Source: Afipia sp. 1NLS2
GTDB taxonomy: Bacteria; Pseudomonadota; Alphaproteobacteria; Rhizobiales; Xanthobacteraceae
NCBI RefSeq assembly: GCF_000178995.1
Contig: NZ_ADVZ01000001.1
Span: forward strand, 186,001-250,000
DNA: 64,000 bases
Direction: 5' to 3'
Positions 52,401 through 62,119 of the stretch are shown here, piece by piece (the first letter of the stretch is position 1; each line of letters begins with the position of its first letter). Made by a program: the position numbers and the translations under genes. The notes beneath the pieces were generated by a model. It was not told the DNA's origin. It did not search any database and worked only from the letters and a program-made list of their open reading frames with translations.

Positions 52401-53369
52401 TCAGGAAACGTCGGGCGCGAAGGCCGGCGCGACCATGCCGCCGCCCAGCATGCCACCAACCGCATCCGACACCGAAGCACGGCGGCGTGCTGCCACCGGT
52501 TCGACCTCGACCACCCGCCAGGCATGGCGATCGGCCATCAGAGCCGTCAGAACTGCATGGTTGAGCTTGTGGCCGCCACGAACCGAGCGATACAGGCCGA
52601 TCAGGGGCAGGCCCGAAAGCGCCAGATCGCCGATCAAGTCCAGCACCTTGTGGCGGACGCATTCGTCGGCATAGCGCAGACCCTCGGCATTGAGCAGACG
52701 GTCCTCGTCGAACACCACGGAATTGTCGAAAGATGCCCCGCGGGCATAACCGGCCTTCCAGAGCTTGGCCACGTCCTTCATGCAGCCGAAGGTGCGGGCG
52801 CGCGCGATATCGCGGCGGAAGGCGTCCGGCGTCAGATCAAAATTGTAGGCCTGACGGCCGATCAGCGGATTGGCGAAATCGATCTCGACCTCGGCGCGGA
52901 AGCCGTTTGCGTAGGGCCGCAGCTCGCCGAAGGATTCGCCAAGCGTGACCTGGATCGGCTTCAAAACTTCAATGAAACGGGACGGAGCGGACTGCTCGAC
53001 GATGCCCGCACGGTCAATCGCCGCGACGAATGCCGCGGCGCTGCCATCCATGATCGGAATTTCAGGACCATCGACTTCGATGGTGGCGTTGTCCACGCCC
53101 ATGCCGCGCAGGGCGGCAAGCACATGCTCGGCGGTGGACACCACGGCGCCCGCCTTGTCACCAAGGACGGTCGCAAAAGCTGTGGCCGAAACGGATGCAG
53201 CCAGCGCGCGAACCTCGCGCTCGGTACCATCAGCATCCGTGCGGATAAAAACGAAGCCGGCATCGACGTCTGCCGGTCCAAGAACCAGATTGACGGGAGC
53301 GCCCGAGTGAACGCCGACGCCCGTCAACGAGACGTGCGAACGGAGCGTCTTTTGCCGGCTGAATTTCAT
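52401..53369 (-). CDS. lpxC: UDP-3-O-acyl-GlcNAc deacetylase
   Basis: A 322-residue zinc amidase, the committed step of lipid A synthesis. Zinc ligands are His82 (STAEHVLAALRG), His240 and Asp244 (RHKVLDLIGDLALSG); His267 (RSVRGGHKLNHAVL) is the general acid/base. The ATG at 53369 gives the usual start MKFSRQKTLRSH; a GTG 4 codons upstream (53381) is an alternative. Present between ftsZ and bamD, a typical dcw-flanking place that ties lipid A synthesis to growth. The 380-bp region upstream contains the ftsZ terminator. Confidence 0.96.
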   Translation of the reverse strand: MKFSRQKTLRSHVSLTGVGVHSGAPVNLVLGPADVDAGFVFIRTDADGTEREVRALAASVSATAFATVLGDKAGAVVSTAEHVLAALRGMGVDNATIEVDGPEIPIMDGSAAAFVAAIDRAGIVEQSAPSRFIEVLKPIQVTLGESFGELRPYANGFRAEVEIDFANPLIGRQAYNFDLTPDAFRRDIARARTFGCMKDVAKLWKAGYARGASFDNSVVFDEDRLLNAEGLRYADECVRHKVLDLIGDLALSGLPLIGLYRSVRGGHKLNHAVLTALMADRHAWRVVEVEPVAARRRASVSDAVGGMLGGGMVAPAFAPDVS

Positions 53370-53381
53370 CCCCGCCTTCAC

Positions 53382-53690
53382 CTAACTTAACAGACTTGGG
53401 AAATCCGAACCCAAAACCGAAATCCCCGCAGGTTTCGATTTCGCGGCATGGAGGCCAGAAAACTGGCCAGTGATTCCCGAAGTCCCCCCAACGTGGTCAG
53501 GACCTTACCCATTGCAGCGGGCAGCGCCACTCACGGTTGTTTACCGATTGTTACCCCAAAGGCGCCGCATATGACGCGCGATCCTGCCACAATTGATTTG
53601 GCGGACCCAAATGAAAGTCGGCCCCGATCACTTACTATTCTCATTGTAAATCAAAAGGTTGTGAGGCGGCCATTGCCCTACCCCACTCCT
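53382..53690. other. Non-coding region between lpxC and the ftsZ terminator
   Basis: I see no gene here. On the minus strand it must contain the lpxC promoter, but no convincing -35/-10 pair stands out. Two small palindromes are visible: GGCCAG-AAAA-CTGGCC (53453-53468) and a 7-bp CGAAATC / GATTTCG inverted repeat (about 53419-53444). Neither has a U-tract. Confidence 0.5.
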
Positions 53691-53723
53691 CAAAAGAAAA
53701 TGCCCCGGCGGTGAGCCGGGGCA
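53691..53723 (-). terminator. Terminator after ftsZ
   Basis: Read on the minus strand: a 9-bp stem TGCCCCGGC / GCCGGGGCA with a 5-nt loop followed by TTTTCTTTTG. It starts 27 bp after the ftsZ stop. Confidence 0.88.
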
Positions 53724-53749
53724 TTCGCAGATACAGATTGTTACAATGA

Positions 53750-55513
53750 TCAGTTGGCCTGACGCCGCAGAAACGCCGGGATATCCAGGTGGTCGTCCAC
53801 AGCCGCGGGGGCAGCCTGAGCCGGACGGCCATGCTGGTCGAGACCCTGGGGCGCCGGGCGGCGTCCGTACTCGGACACCGGCTCGCCCATGTTCGCCGGA
53901 TTCGAGCGCTGCGGCTTGCGCTCGGGCAGCGGCGGCATCTGCGGCATGGCGGGACCGGAGGCGCGGGCTGCGATCGGAGCCTCATGCTCCTCGTCGCGGC
54001 GGCCAAGGCCGACATTGGCGAGGCGCTGCAGCAGCGAAGTCCGGGTCTTCTGCGGATGCTCCTCCTTCATGTCGCCGCGCGCCTTGCGAATCTCGTTCTG
54101 GGCCGGCATCGGCAACTCATCGAAATTCGGCATGCGCGGCGCACGCAGCGGCACCCGTTCAGCCGACGGCGGAATAAACGCCGCCGCCGGTGCCGGCTCG
54201 TTCAATTCCATCGGCTCTTCCTTTTCGGGGAACAGCGAGGGCCTCGGCGGGATCGGACGGATGCTGACGTCGCCATAGGACGCAGCCGCCGGAGCGGCGG
54301 GCGGCGCAGGCGACACGGCTTCGGCAATCGCGGCGAGCGCGGCGCGGTCAATCTGTTCGGCCGTCGGGCGGGCGGCCGGGGCGTGCGCAGCAACCGGAGC
54401 AGCCGCAGTTTCGATCTTCTGCATCCGCTCGGCGACGCGCAGGTTGTCGGCACGCAGGCGGGCGGTGAGCTCGGCGAGGCGGTTTTCCGGGCTGCTAGAC
54501 GAAGCCGTAGCCGCGGGAGCTGCGGCAGGCACCGCCTTGGTCGCGACTTCCTTGTCGATGCCGGTGGCGACCACCGAGACGCGGATCAGGCCGTCGAGCT
54601 GCTCGTCGAAGGTCGCGCCGACGATGATGTTGGCGTCGGCATCCACTTCCTCGCGGATGCGGGTCGCGGCTTCATCGACTTCGAACAGCGTAAGGTCCTT
54701 GCCGCCGGTGATCGAGACGAGAAGGCCACGCGCGCCCTTCATCGAAGAATCGTCGATTAGCGGATTGGCAATCGCGGCTTCGGCGGCGGCCAGCGCGCGC
54801 TTCTCGCCGGTCGATTCGCCGGTGCCCATCATCGCCTTGCCCATCTCCTTCATCACCGCGCGAACGTCGGCGAAGTCGAGGTTGATGAGGCCTTCCTTGA
54901 CCATCAGGTCGGTGATGCAGGCAACGCCCGAATACAGCACCTGATCGGCCATCGCGAAGGCGTCAGCGAAGGTGGTCTTTTCGTTGGCCACCCGGAACAG
55001 ATTCTGGTTTGGGATGATGAGAAGCGTATCCACCACCTTCTGCAGCTCGATGATGCCCTGCTCGGCCGTGCGCATGCGGCGCTGGCCTTCGAAGTGGAAC
55101 GGCTTGGTGACGACGCCGACGGTGAGGATGCCCATCTCGCGCGCGGTCGCAGCGATTACGGGGGCAGCGCCGGTGCCGGTGCCGCCGCCCATGCCGGCGG
55201 TGACGAACACCATGTTTGCGCCCGAGAGATGATCCTTGATCTCGTCGATCACTTCCTGCGCCGCAGCCGCGCCGACATCCGGCTGCGAACCTGCGCCGAG
55301 GCCCTGCGTCACCTGCGTGCCCATCTGCACGAGGCGTTCAGCCTTCGACATCGTCAGCGCCTGAGCGTCGGTGTTGGCGACGACGAAGTCGACGCCCTCA
55401 AGGCCTGCCGTGATCATGTTGTTGACGGCGTTGCCACCCGCGCCGCCGACGCCGAACACGGTGATTCGCGGCTTCAGCTCGCGAATGTCGGGTTTTTGAA
55501 GATTGATGGTCAT
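53750..55513 (-). CDS. ftsZ: Cell division protein FtsZ
   Basis: A 587-residue tubulin homologue that forms the division ring. The GTP-binding motif [20 protein letters not shown] is at residues 103-122, and the T7 loop with [15 protein letters not shown] is intact. After residue 320 comes a long Pro/Ala/Glu-rich linker of about 250 residues and the conserved C-terminal peptide [15 protein letters not shown] that binds FtsA. The long linker is an alphaproteobacterial feature. The start at 55513 ([12 protein letters not shown]) has GAGAGG 6 nt upstream. Last gene of the ddl-ftsQ-ftsA-ftsZ series. Confidence 0.97.
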   Translation of the reverse strand: MTINLQKPDIRELKPRITVFGVGGAGGNAVNNMITAGLEGVDFVVANTDAQALTMSKAERLVQMGTQVTQGLGAGSQPDVGAAAAQEVIDEIKDHLSGANMVFVTAGMGGGTGTGAAPVIAATAREMGILTVGVVTKPFHFEGQRRMRTAEQGIIELQKVVDTLLIIPNQNLFRVANEKTTFADAFAMADQVLYSGVACITDLMVKEGLINLDFADVRAVMKEMGKAMMGTGESTGEKRALAAAEAAIANPLIDDSSMKGARGLLVSITGGKDLTLFEVDEAATRIREEVDADANIIVGATFDEQLDGLIRVSVVATGIDKEVATKAVPAAAPAATASSSSPENRLAELTARLRADNLRVAERMQKIETAAAPVAAHAPAARPTAEQIDRAALAAIAEAVSPAPPAAPAAASYGDVSIRPIPPRPSLFPEKEEPMELNEPAPAAAFIPPSAERVPLRAPRMPNFDELPMPAQNEIRKARGDMKEEHPQKTRTSLLQRLANVGLGRRDEEHEAPIAARASGPAMPQMPPLPERKPQRSNPANMGEPVSEYGRRPAPQGLDQHGRPAQAAPAAVDDHLDIPAFLRRQAN

Positions 55514-55594
55514 GGGATGCCTCTCGTTACGCGTGCGCGCTGTCACTTCGGCGCAGCGCCGAAGACGTTGGTGGAAGGAAGTCGTTCGGTGTCA

Positions 55595-56917
55595 TCAGAA
55601 GCCCTCGCGAAGCCATCGTCCGACCTTTCCGAAATAACCATTGGTCCCTGTCATAAGATGCCGCGTGTGCCGCGGTTCGATGTATTCGAGTTGTGCGAAT
55701 TGCGGATAAACCAGCAGTCCCGCCGGTACCGCGAACGACGCGCTCTTCGCCTCGCCCGGCACCTTGCCGAAACCGAGAGGCCGGCCGATGCGCACGGGGC
55801 GGCCAAGGATGCGGCTTGCGAGATCCGGAAGGCCGGTGAGTTGCGACGCACCGCCGGTCAGCACGATCTGGGCGCGCGGTTCGCCTGCAAACGGGGACTG
55901 GGCCAGCCGATCGCGGACCATCTCGAAAATCTCCTCGACCCGCTGCTTGACGATGTTCGCGATCGTCGCACGGGTGACAATCTGCGGCGCATCGCGCTCG
56001 TAGTCGTCCGCAGCCGGAACACTCAGCGTCTCGCGCGCGTCGACGCCACCGGTCAGCACCGTGCCATATAACGTCTTGATTCGCTCGGCATCCGCAATGC
56101 AGACCCCAAGTCCGCGCGCCAGATCCATGGTGACGTGCTGACCACCGAGCGCGAAGCCGGACGCATGCACGAACTGCCCGCCGGAATAGGTCGCAATGGT
56201 TGTCGTACCGGCACCCATATCGACCACCGCGGCGCCAAGATCGGCCTCGTCATCGGTCAACACGGCCAGGCCCGCGACGTAAGGCGCCGCCGCCATGGCC
56301 TCAACATTGAGGTGGCAACGCTCGACGACCAGCATCAGGTTACGCGCCGCCGAGACGTCGGCGGTCACGACGTTCATATCGACGCCGAAATGACGGGCGA
56401 CCATGCCGCGCGGATCGCGCACGCCCCTCACGCCGTCGAGCGAATAGCCCACCGGCAGGGTATGGAGGACGGTCCGCCCCTCCCCGGTTGCGTGATGCAT
56501 GCCGGCGCAGACGATCCGGTCGATATCCGATTGCGTGACCGCGCCCTGACGTAATTCCGCAGCCGCTTCCATCAACTGTCCGCTGAGGCGGCCGGACGAC
56601 ATCGACAGCAGAACTGATTCGACGCGAACCCGCGCCATCCGTTCGGCGAGCGCGACCGCATGACGGACCGCATGCTCGCATTCGTTGAGGTCAGACACCG
56701 CGCCGGCCTTGATGCCGCGCGACTGGATGTGGCTCATGCCGATCAGCTCGATCGCATGGGTCCGGCCGCGCAGCGTCTCGCTCGGCGGGCAGGGCTTCAG
56801 CCGCGCGATCAGGCAGGCGATCTTGCTCGATCCGATATCGAGGGCAGCCACCAGCGCCGTCTTGTTCGGCGGCATCTGGCGCGTCTTCGGAGTCTGGCCA
56901 TGATCGAAGCCGCTCAT
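55595..56917 (-). CDS. ftsA: Cell division protein FtsA
   Basis: A 440-residue actin-like protein that anchors FtsZ to the membrane. The phosphate-1 loop is AALDIGSSKIACLIARL near residue 23; the 1C domain, VVDMGAGTTTIATYSGGQFV (phosphate 2) and IVLTGGASQLTGLPDLA (adenosine) follow. The C-terminal helix VGRWLREGF is the membrane-targeting amphipathic helix. Its ATG overlaps the ftsQ stop (ATGA). ftsZ starts 81 bp downstream. Confidence 0.96.
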   Translation of the reverse strand: MSGFDHGQTPKTRQMPPNKTALVAALDIGSSKIACLIARLKPCPPSETLRGRTHAIELIGMSHIQSRGIKAGAVSDLNECEHAVRHAVALAERMARVRVESVLLSMSSGRLSGQLMEAAAELRQGAVTQSDIDRIVCAGMHHATGEGRTVLHTLPVGYSLDGVRGVRDPRGMVARHFGVDMNVVTADVSAARNLMLVVERCHLNVEAMAAAPYVAGLAVLTDDEADLGAAVVDMGAGTTTIATYSGGQFVHASGFALGGQHVTMDLARGLGVCIADAERIKTLYGTVLTGGVDARETLSVPAADDYERDAPQIVTRATIANIVKQRVEEIFEMVRDRLAQSPFAGEPRAQIVLTGGASQLTGLPDLASRILGRPVRIGRPLGFGKVPGEAKSASFAVPAGLLVYPQFAQLEYIEPRHTRHLMTGTNGYFGKVGRWLREGF

Positions 56918-57888
56918 GCGTCACCTGCCTTGCGCTTCGGCTTGCTGGCCGCAATCGCGTCCGCGCGGGCCTTGGCGGCATCTTCCGACAGCCGCACCGT
57001 CACCCGGTCGGGCAGGCGCAGGTCGATGGAGGTGATGTCGCGGGACAGCAGTTGCTCGTCGCTGTCGAGCTTGACCAGCGTGGCGAGCGCCGCCTCGGTG
57101 CCGGTCTCCGGCAGCCGCACGTCCAGACCGTTGGTCAGGCGCAGATTCCAGCGCCGATCGCCGACGAGGATGATGGCGCGGGTCTGGTTGCGGATGTTCG
57201 GATAATTCGCCAGCAGGTCGAGGAACGCATGGGCGCGCTCCTGCGCACCCTCGCCCACCACCAGCGGCAGGAGGTTGAAGCGGTTGGCAACATACGGCTC
57301 AAGCACGGTGCCGTCTTCCGCGATCACGGAGAGGCGACCCTCCTGCTGCCACAGCGCGTAGGGCTTGCGTTCGGTGATGTCGATCTGGAGACGGCCGGGA
57401 TAAAGCTTCTGTACGGTCGCATCCGCGATCCACGGATCACCCTTCAGGCGGTCGCGGACCGTCGCGGCATCGAGGAACAAGAGCGATGAGCGGCCATTGA
57501 CGCCGCCGACCGCGAGAATTTCGTCCTGGGTCAATTGCTTGCGGCCGGAAATGGCCACTGAGGTGATACGGAAGCCGACGGCATTGGCCAGCGCGTTGCG
57601 GGTATCCTGGAAAGCGGTGACGACATTGTCGGCATGACCGCCTTTGACGGCACCGAACAGACCTGCGCCGACCAGCAGAACCACGGTGGCCGCGACGCCG
57701 AGACCGCGCGGCAGGCGGCGTTCCAGCTTGGCAAAAAAGCCGTTGGGATTTTCCTCGCGCTCCGGCTCGAACACATAGCGGCGCGTCGAGACCATGGCGT
57801 CACGGGACGGGGCAGCAGCCTTCCGGGCCGGGGCAGAACGCGATTGCGTCTGTCTCACCGATCGAGAGAGGCGTCCTCCACCATCCAT
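56914..57888 (-). CDS. ftsQ: Cell division protein FtsQ
   Basis: A 324-residue bitopic divisome protein. A basic cytoplasmic N-terminus of about 70 residues precedes the membrane segment GLGVAATVVLLVGAGLFGAV, then a POTRA domain (RITSVAISGRKQLTQDEILA) and the FtsQ beta domain. The ATG at 57888 lies 34 bp inside ddl; MVSTRRYVFEPE (ATG 57795) is an alternative non-overlapping start, but the longer form matches relatives better. Confidence 0.93.
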   Translation of the reverse strand: MDGGGRLSRSVRQTQSRSAPARKAAAPSRDAMVSTRRYVFEPEREENPNGFFAKLERRLPRGLGVAATVVLLVGAGLFGAVKGGHADNVVTAFQDTRNALANAVGFRITSVAISGRKQLTQDEILAVGGVNGRSSLLFLDAATVRDRLKGDPWIADATVQKLYPGRLQIDITERKPYALWQQEGRLSVIAEDGTVLEPYVANRFNLLPLVVGEGAQERAHAFLDLLANYPNIRNQTRAIILVGDRRWNLRLTNGLDVRLPETGTEAALATLVKLDSDEQLLSRDITSIDLRLPDRVTVRLSEDAAKARADAIAASKPKRKAGDA

Positions 57889-58781
57889 TGAACCAACTCG
57901 TCAAATGCAACGCCCGCATATCCTGCAAGCTCTGGAACAAGTGACGTCTCGGTCATGCCGGGTTGGGTATTCACCTCAAGACAGACGAGTCCCCCCGTCC
58001 CCTCGATGCGATCGTCGTAGCGGAAATCCGCCCTACTCACACCCCGGCAGCCAAGCGACACATGCGCGGCCAGCGTCAACCTTCGGACTTCCTGGTAAAC
58101 AAAGGGTAAAATAGGTGCGGGCAGAACGTGTTTTGATGCGCCTTTTGAATACTTTGCCTCGTAATCATAGAATTTTAGCAGAGGAACAATTTCCGTGACC
58201 TCGCTGGCCTCCCCCTTGATGACGGCGCAGGTCAATTCACGGCCGGCGACGTATTTTTCCACCAGCAGGCGCTCGCCATGAGACCAGTCGTCCCGAAACA
58301 GTTCCTGCGGCGGGTGGGCATGCTCCTCGGTGACGATGAACACCCCGACGCTGGAGCCGTCCGCAACCGGTTTGATGACGTAAGGCGGCTCCATGGGATG
58401 CGCCTTGGCGATGTCCGTGCGCGACAGCGTCAATCCTGCCGCAACCGGCACGCCCGCCGTCGCCATCACCGTCTTGGCGAGATCCTTCTGCATGGCAAGC
58501 GACGACGCCAGCACGCCGGAATGGGTGTAGGGAATCCCGATCGTCTCCAGCACGCCCTGAATGGTACCGTCTTCGCCGGGCCGCCCATGCAGCGCCATGA
58601 AGGCGACATCCGGCTTCAGCGCAGCAAGCACGGTCGCGATGTCACGCTGCACGTCGACGCGCGTCACGCGGTATCCCCGGCTCTCAAGCGCCGCGGCACA
58701 GGCCGCGCCGGATCGCAGCGAAACTTCCCGTTCAGAGGACCATCCGCCCATCAGGACGGCGACGTGTTTGGATGCAGCCAT
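57855..58781 (-). CDS. ddl: D-alanine--D-alanine ligase
   Basis: A 308-residue ATP-grasp enzyme that makes the D-Ala-D-Ala end of peptidoglycan stems. HVAVLMGGWSSEREVSLRSG is the N-terminal motif, YVIKPVADGSSVGVFIV and SVGV bind ATP, and FVCLEVNTQPGMTETSLVPE closes the active site. The start at 58781 (MAASKHVAVL) is set by AAGGAG 6 nt upstream. A DUF4239 gene on the other strand starts 161 bp away and separates ddl from murB. Confidence 0.96.
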   Translation of the reverse strand: MAASKHVAVLMGGWSSEREVSLRSGAACAAALESRGYRVTRVDVQRDIATVLAALKPDVAFMALHGRPGEDGTIQGVLETIGIPYTHSGVLASSLAMQKDLAKTVMATAGVPVAAGLTLSRTDIAKAHPMEPPYVIKPVADGSSVGVFIVTEEHAHPPQELFRDDWSHGERLLVEKYVAGRELTCAVIKGEASEVTEIVPLLKFYDYEAKYSKGASKHVLPAPILPFVYQEVRRLTLAAHVSLGCRGVSRADFRYDDRIEGTGGLVCLEVNTQPGMTETSLVPELAGYAGVAFDELVQWMVEDASLDR

Positions 58782-58942
58782 TGTCACTCCTTGATCTGCC
58801 CTAACTACGCTGATTTGCCGAAGCGACCAAGGGGCGGAAACAGACGCGAGGGGTTCGCGCGCCCGCATTCTGCATGTAGATTTGGGTTATCCGACTCCGC
58901 CTTGCAGGCCACGACACAACTGACCGGATACCGGTTTTCGTC

Positions 58943-59716
58943 ATGATCAGAACCTGGCTCGAACTGCCGCCGATGGGCATTTTTCTGACGTTGACCGCGC
59001 TGTATTTCGGCATGGTCGTCGTGTTGCGCACCTTGTTCTTCTGCCCGCCGTTCCGCCGCCCGATGCAATCGCTGAACGGCATCGTGGCCCCGTTCTTCAA
59101 TGCCTCCGCCATCCTGTTCGCCCTGCTCGCAGGCTTCCTCGCCAACGACATCGCCGATCGCAGCCGCCAGGCCAATCGCGCGATACAGGCCGAAGCGGGC
59201 GAACTGCGCAACGTCCACACCCTGAGCGTTGCGGCGGTGGCCGACATGGCGGCGATCCGCGACGCGCTGAAAACCTATGTCGGCTCTGTGGTCGCCGACG
59301 AATGGCCCACAATGATGGAAGGCCACAGTTCGCCCCGAACCACCGCCGCCTATGACGAACTGCTGCGCAAGATCAGCGATCCCGGTATCGCGCGCACTTC
59401 CGGCAACGCCGTTCACACAGCACTCCTGAATGCGGCGGTGCGGGCGGGCAATGCGCGCACCGAGCGACTCGCGATAGCGTCCGACCACACCAACGATCTG
59501 ACTTGGATCGTGGTGATCGTGCTCGGCTTGATTACGGAAATCTCGATCGCGCTGGTTCATATCGAGCGGCTGCGCGCCATGACGGCCGCCCTCATCGTTT
59601 TCGCGAGCGCCGCCGTTATCACGCTCACTCTGGTGGCGTTTCAGGAATACCCGTTCTACGGCGCATTCCGTCTCTCACCCGCGCCGATCGAGGCGATCCG
59701 CGCGCTGAATGGCTGA
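58943..59716 (+). CDS. DUF4239 membrane protein inside the dcw cluster
   Basis: A 257-residue protein with hydrophobic segments near both ends: TLTALYFGMVVVLRTLFFC and IVAPFFNASAILFALLAGFL at the front, LTWIVVIVLGLITEISIALV and ALIVFASAAVITLTLVAFQE at the end. A soluble helical middle of about 110 residues lies between. This topology and the ALLAGFLAND stretch fit DUF4239 (bestrophin-like). It reads against the flanking murB and ddl genes. Function unknown; it could be an anion channel by fold similarity only. The 6 bp to the murB stop leave no terminator. Confidence 0.75.
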   Translation: MIRTWLELPPMGIFLTLTALYFGMVVVLRTLFFCPPFRRPMQSLNGIVAPFFNASAILFALLAGFLANDIADRSRQANRAIQAEAGELRNVHTLSVAAVADMAAIRDALKTYVGSVVADEWPTMMEGHSSPRTTAAYDELLRKISDPGIARTSGNAVHTALLNAAVRAGNARTERLAIASDHTNDLTWIVVIVLGLITEISIALVHIERLRAMTAALIVFASAAVITLTLVAFQEYPFYGAFRLSPAPIEAIRALNG

Positions 59717-59722
59717 GAAAAA

Positions 59723-60640
59723 CTACGGAACGCCGATCCGCTTGATTTCCCAGTGCAGCTCGATGCCGGACTGCGCCTTGACGCGCTCGCGCACCGTCTC
59801 GCCCAGCGTCTCGATGTCATGAGCTGTGGCATCGCCGGTGTTGATGAGGAAATTACAGTGCATCTCCGACACCTGCGCGCCGCCGACCCGAAAGCCGCGC
59901 AGGCCCGCCGCATCGATCAGCTTCCATGAACTGTGGCCGGGCGGATTCTTGAAGGTCGAGCCGCCGGTCTTCTCGCGGATCGGCTGCGCGGTTTCGCGAT
60001 GCTGCTGCACCTCGTTCATACGCGCGCGGATTTTCTCAGTCTCCGTCACGACGCCGCGATACAGCGCCGAGGTGAAGATGATCGACGGATCGACGCCATG
60101 GCTGCGATAGACGAACTTCATCTCCGCGTTGCTGAACGTCACCTTGTCGCCATTGCGCGTAACGCCACGGGCTTCAACCAAGACATCCTTGGTCTCGCCG
60201 CCATTGGCGCCCGCGTTCATGCGCAACGCGCCACCGATCGAACCCGGAATGCCGAAATAAAACTCAAGACCACCGATGTTGGCGGCAGCAGCAGCCTCCG
60301 CCACGCGCTTGTCGAGCGCCGCCGTGCCCGCGCGCACCGTATCGCCCTCTGCCACCACCGAACCGAAGCCGCGCGGTGACAGACGGATGACGACACCCTC
60401 CACGCCGCCGTCACGGACGATCAGGTTCGAGCCGACACCGATGACGTAGACCGGAATGTCTGTCGGAAGATGCTTCAGGAAATAAGCGAGATCATCCTCG
60501 TCGGCGGGCGTGAACAGAATCTGCGCCGGACCGCCGACGCGAAACCATGTCAGCGGCCCCAGTAGCTCATTCGCAAGCACCCGCCCGCGCAATTGCGGCA
60601 TCGCGGCTTTCAGGTCGGCGCTAATATCGGGAAAATTCAC
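59723..60640 (-). CDS. murB: UDP-N-acetylenolpyruvoylglucosamine reductase
   Basis: A 305-residue FAD enzyme that reduces the enolpyruvyl group to lactyl in UDP-MurNAc synthesis. FAD-binding motifs are [37 protein letters not shown] and [20 protein letters not shown]; the catalytic serine region is [21 protein letters not shown]. The type II form (no Tyr loop) fits alphaproteobacteria. Start is GTG 60640, overlapping the murC stop in GTGA. Confidence 0.96.
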   Translation of the reverse strand: MNFPDISADLKAAMPQLRGRVLANELLGPLTWFRVGGPAQILFTPADEDDLAYFLKHLPTDIPVYVIGVGSNLIVRDGGVEGVVIRLSPRGFGSVVAEGDTVRAGTAALDKRVAEAAAAANIGGLEFYFGIPGSIGGALRMNAGANGGETKDVLVEARGVTRNGDKVTFSNAEMKFVYRSHGVDPSIIFTSALYRGVVTETEKIRARMNEVQQHRETAQPIREKTGGSTFKNPPGHSSWKLIDAAGLRGFRVGGAQVSEMHCNFLINTGDATAHDIETLGETVRERVKAQSGIELHWEIKRIGVP

Positions 60641-62043
60641 TTGTCGAGCGCCTTCAATTCGCCCGGCAGCGCATAGGCCCATTGCGAGATGCTGCCTGCA
60701 CCAAGACAGACGACGAAATCGCCCGGCTGCGCGATGCGGCGGACGATGGAGGCCAGTTGCGAGGCGCCTTCCAGCGGGATCACCTCGCGGTGGCCGTGCG
60801 CACGCAGACCGAGGACGAAGGAATCGCGATCGATGCCGGGGATCGGCGCTTCGCCCGCGGGATAGACGTCGGCCACCACCACGGTATCGGCGTCATTGAA
60901 GCAGGTGCAGAATTCCTCGAACAGCGATTGCAGCCGGGTGTAACGATGCGGCTGCACCACCGCGATCACCCTGCCCTTGGTCGAATCACGCGCTGCCTTC
61001 AGCACCGCCGCGATCTCAACCGGATGATGGCCGTAATCGTCGATGACGGTGACGCCGTTCCATTCGCCGGTGCGCGTGAAACGCCGCTTGACGCCGCCGA
61101 AGCCCGCCAGCGCCTTGCGGATGGCCTCATCCGACATGCCGACCTCATACGCGACCGCAATCGCGGCCGTCGCATTGAGCGCATTGTGGCGACCCGGCAT
61201 CGGCAACACGAGATCGGAAATGACATGCGCCGCACCCGCCTTACGATGGCGAATCTCAACCTTGAACTTCGAGCCGCCCGTGAACGGCTGCAGATCGACC
61301 AGCCGCGCATCGGCCTGCGGGTTCTCGCCGTAGGTGATGATGCGGCGATCCTCGATCTTGCCGACCAGCGCCTGCACCACGGCGTGATCGATGCACATCA
61401 CCGCGAAACCGTAGAATGGCACGCCTTCCACGAAATGCCGGAACGCTTCCTGCACCGCCTCGAACGTCTTGAAATGATCGAGATGCTCGGGGTCGACATT
61501 GGTGACAATGGCGACATCGACGGGCAGCTTCAGGAAGGTGCCGTCGCTCTCGTCCGCCTCGACCACCATCCAGTCGCCTGCGCCGAGTCGCGCGTTGGTG
61601 CCGTAAGCATTGATGATGCCGCCGTTGATGACGGTCGGGTCGAGGGCACCCGCATCGAGCAGCGTCGCAACCATCGAGGTCGTGGTGGTCTTGCCGTGGG
61701 TTCCGGCGATGGCGATGCAGCTTTTCAGCCGCATCAGTTCGGCGAGCATTTCCGCCCGGCGCACGACAGGAATACGCTGCGCGCGCGCCGCCATCAGCTC
61801 CGGATTGTCACGCTTGATCGCGGTGGAGACGACCAGCACATCGGCACCGCTGACGTTCTCCGCCTTGTGGCCGACCGAAACCTTGATGCCCTTGTCGCGC
61901 AACCGCACGACATTGGCGTTCTCGGCAACGTCCGACCCCTGCACGGTGTAACCGAGATTGCACAGCACCTCGGCGATGCCACTCATGCCGATACCGCCGA
62001 TACCGACGAAGTGAATGGGTCCGATTTCGCGCGGCAGTCTCAT
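60637..62043 (-). CDS. murC: UDP-N-acetylmuramate--L-alanine ligase
   Basis: A 468-residue Mur ligase that adds L-Ala to UDP-MurNAc. [20 protein letters not shown] is the nucleotide-sugar domain, [20 protein letters not shown] the ATP P-loop, and [11 protein letters not shown] and [14 protein letters not shown] complete the active site. The ATG 62043 ([12 protein letters not shown]) is the family start, with AAGG upstream; a longer frame opens at 62097. It lies 76 bp after murG and overlaps murB by 4 bp. Confidence 0.97.
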   Translation of the reverse strand: MRLPREIGPIHFVGIGGIGMSGIAEVLCNLGYTVQGSDVAENANVVRLRDKGIKVSVGHKAENVSGADVLVVSTAIKRDNPELMAARAQRIPVVRRAEMLAELMRLKSCIAIAGTHGKTTTTSMVATLLDAGALDPTVINGGIINAYGTNARLGAGDWMVVEADESDGTFLKLPVDVAIVTNVDPEHLDHFKTFEAVQEAFRHFVEGVPFYGFAVMCIDHAVVQALVGKIEDRRIITYGENPQADARLVDLQPFTGGSKFKVEIRHRKAGAAHVISDLVLPMPGRHNALNATAAIAVAYEVGMSDEAIRKALAGFGGVKRRFTRTGEWNGVTVIDDYGHHPVEIAAVLKAARDSTKGRVIAVVQPHRYTRLQSLFEEFCTCFNDADTVVVADVYPAGEAPIPGIDRDSFVLGLRAHGHREVIPLEGASQLASIVRRIAQPGDFVVCLGAGSISQWAYALPGELKALDK

Positions 62044-62119
62044 GCAAATATCCTTGTCATGCCCTATTGGATGCCTCGCTTCGGCGGTCCCTGACAAGGG
62101 CTAAATCAGTCTCAAGACG

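Noticed and set aside
60682-62094. A 470-codon plus-strand frame opposite murC
   Set aside because: It is antisense to a clear murC gene with all Mur-ligase motifs; no protein features.
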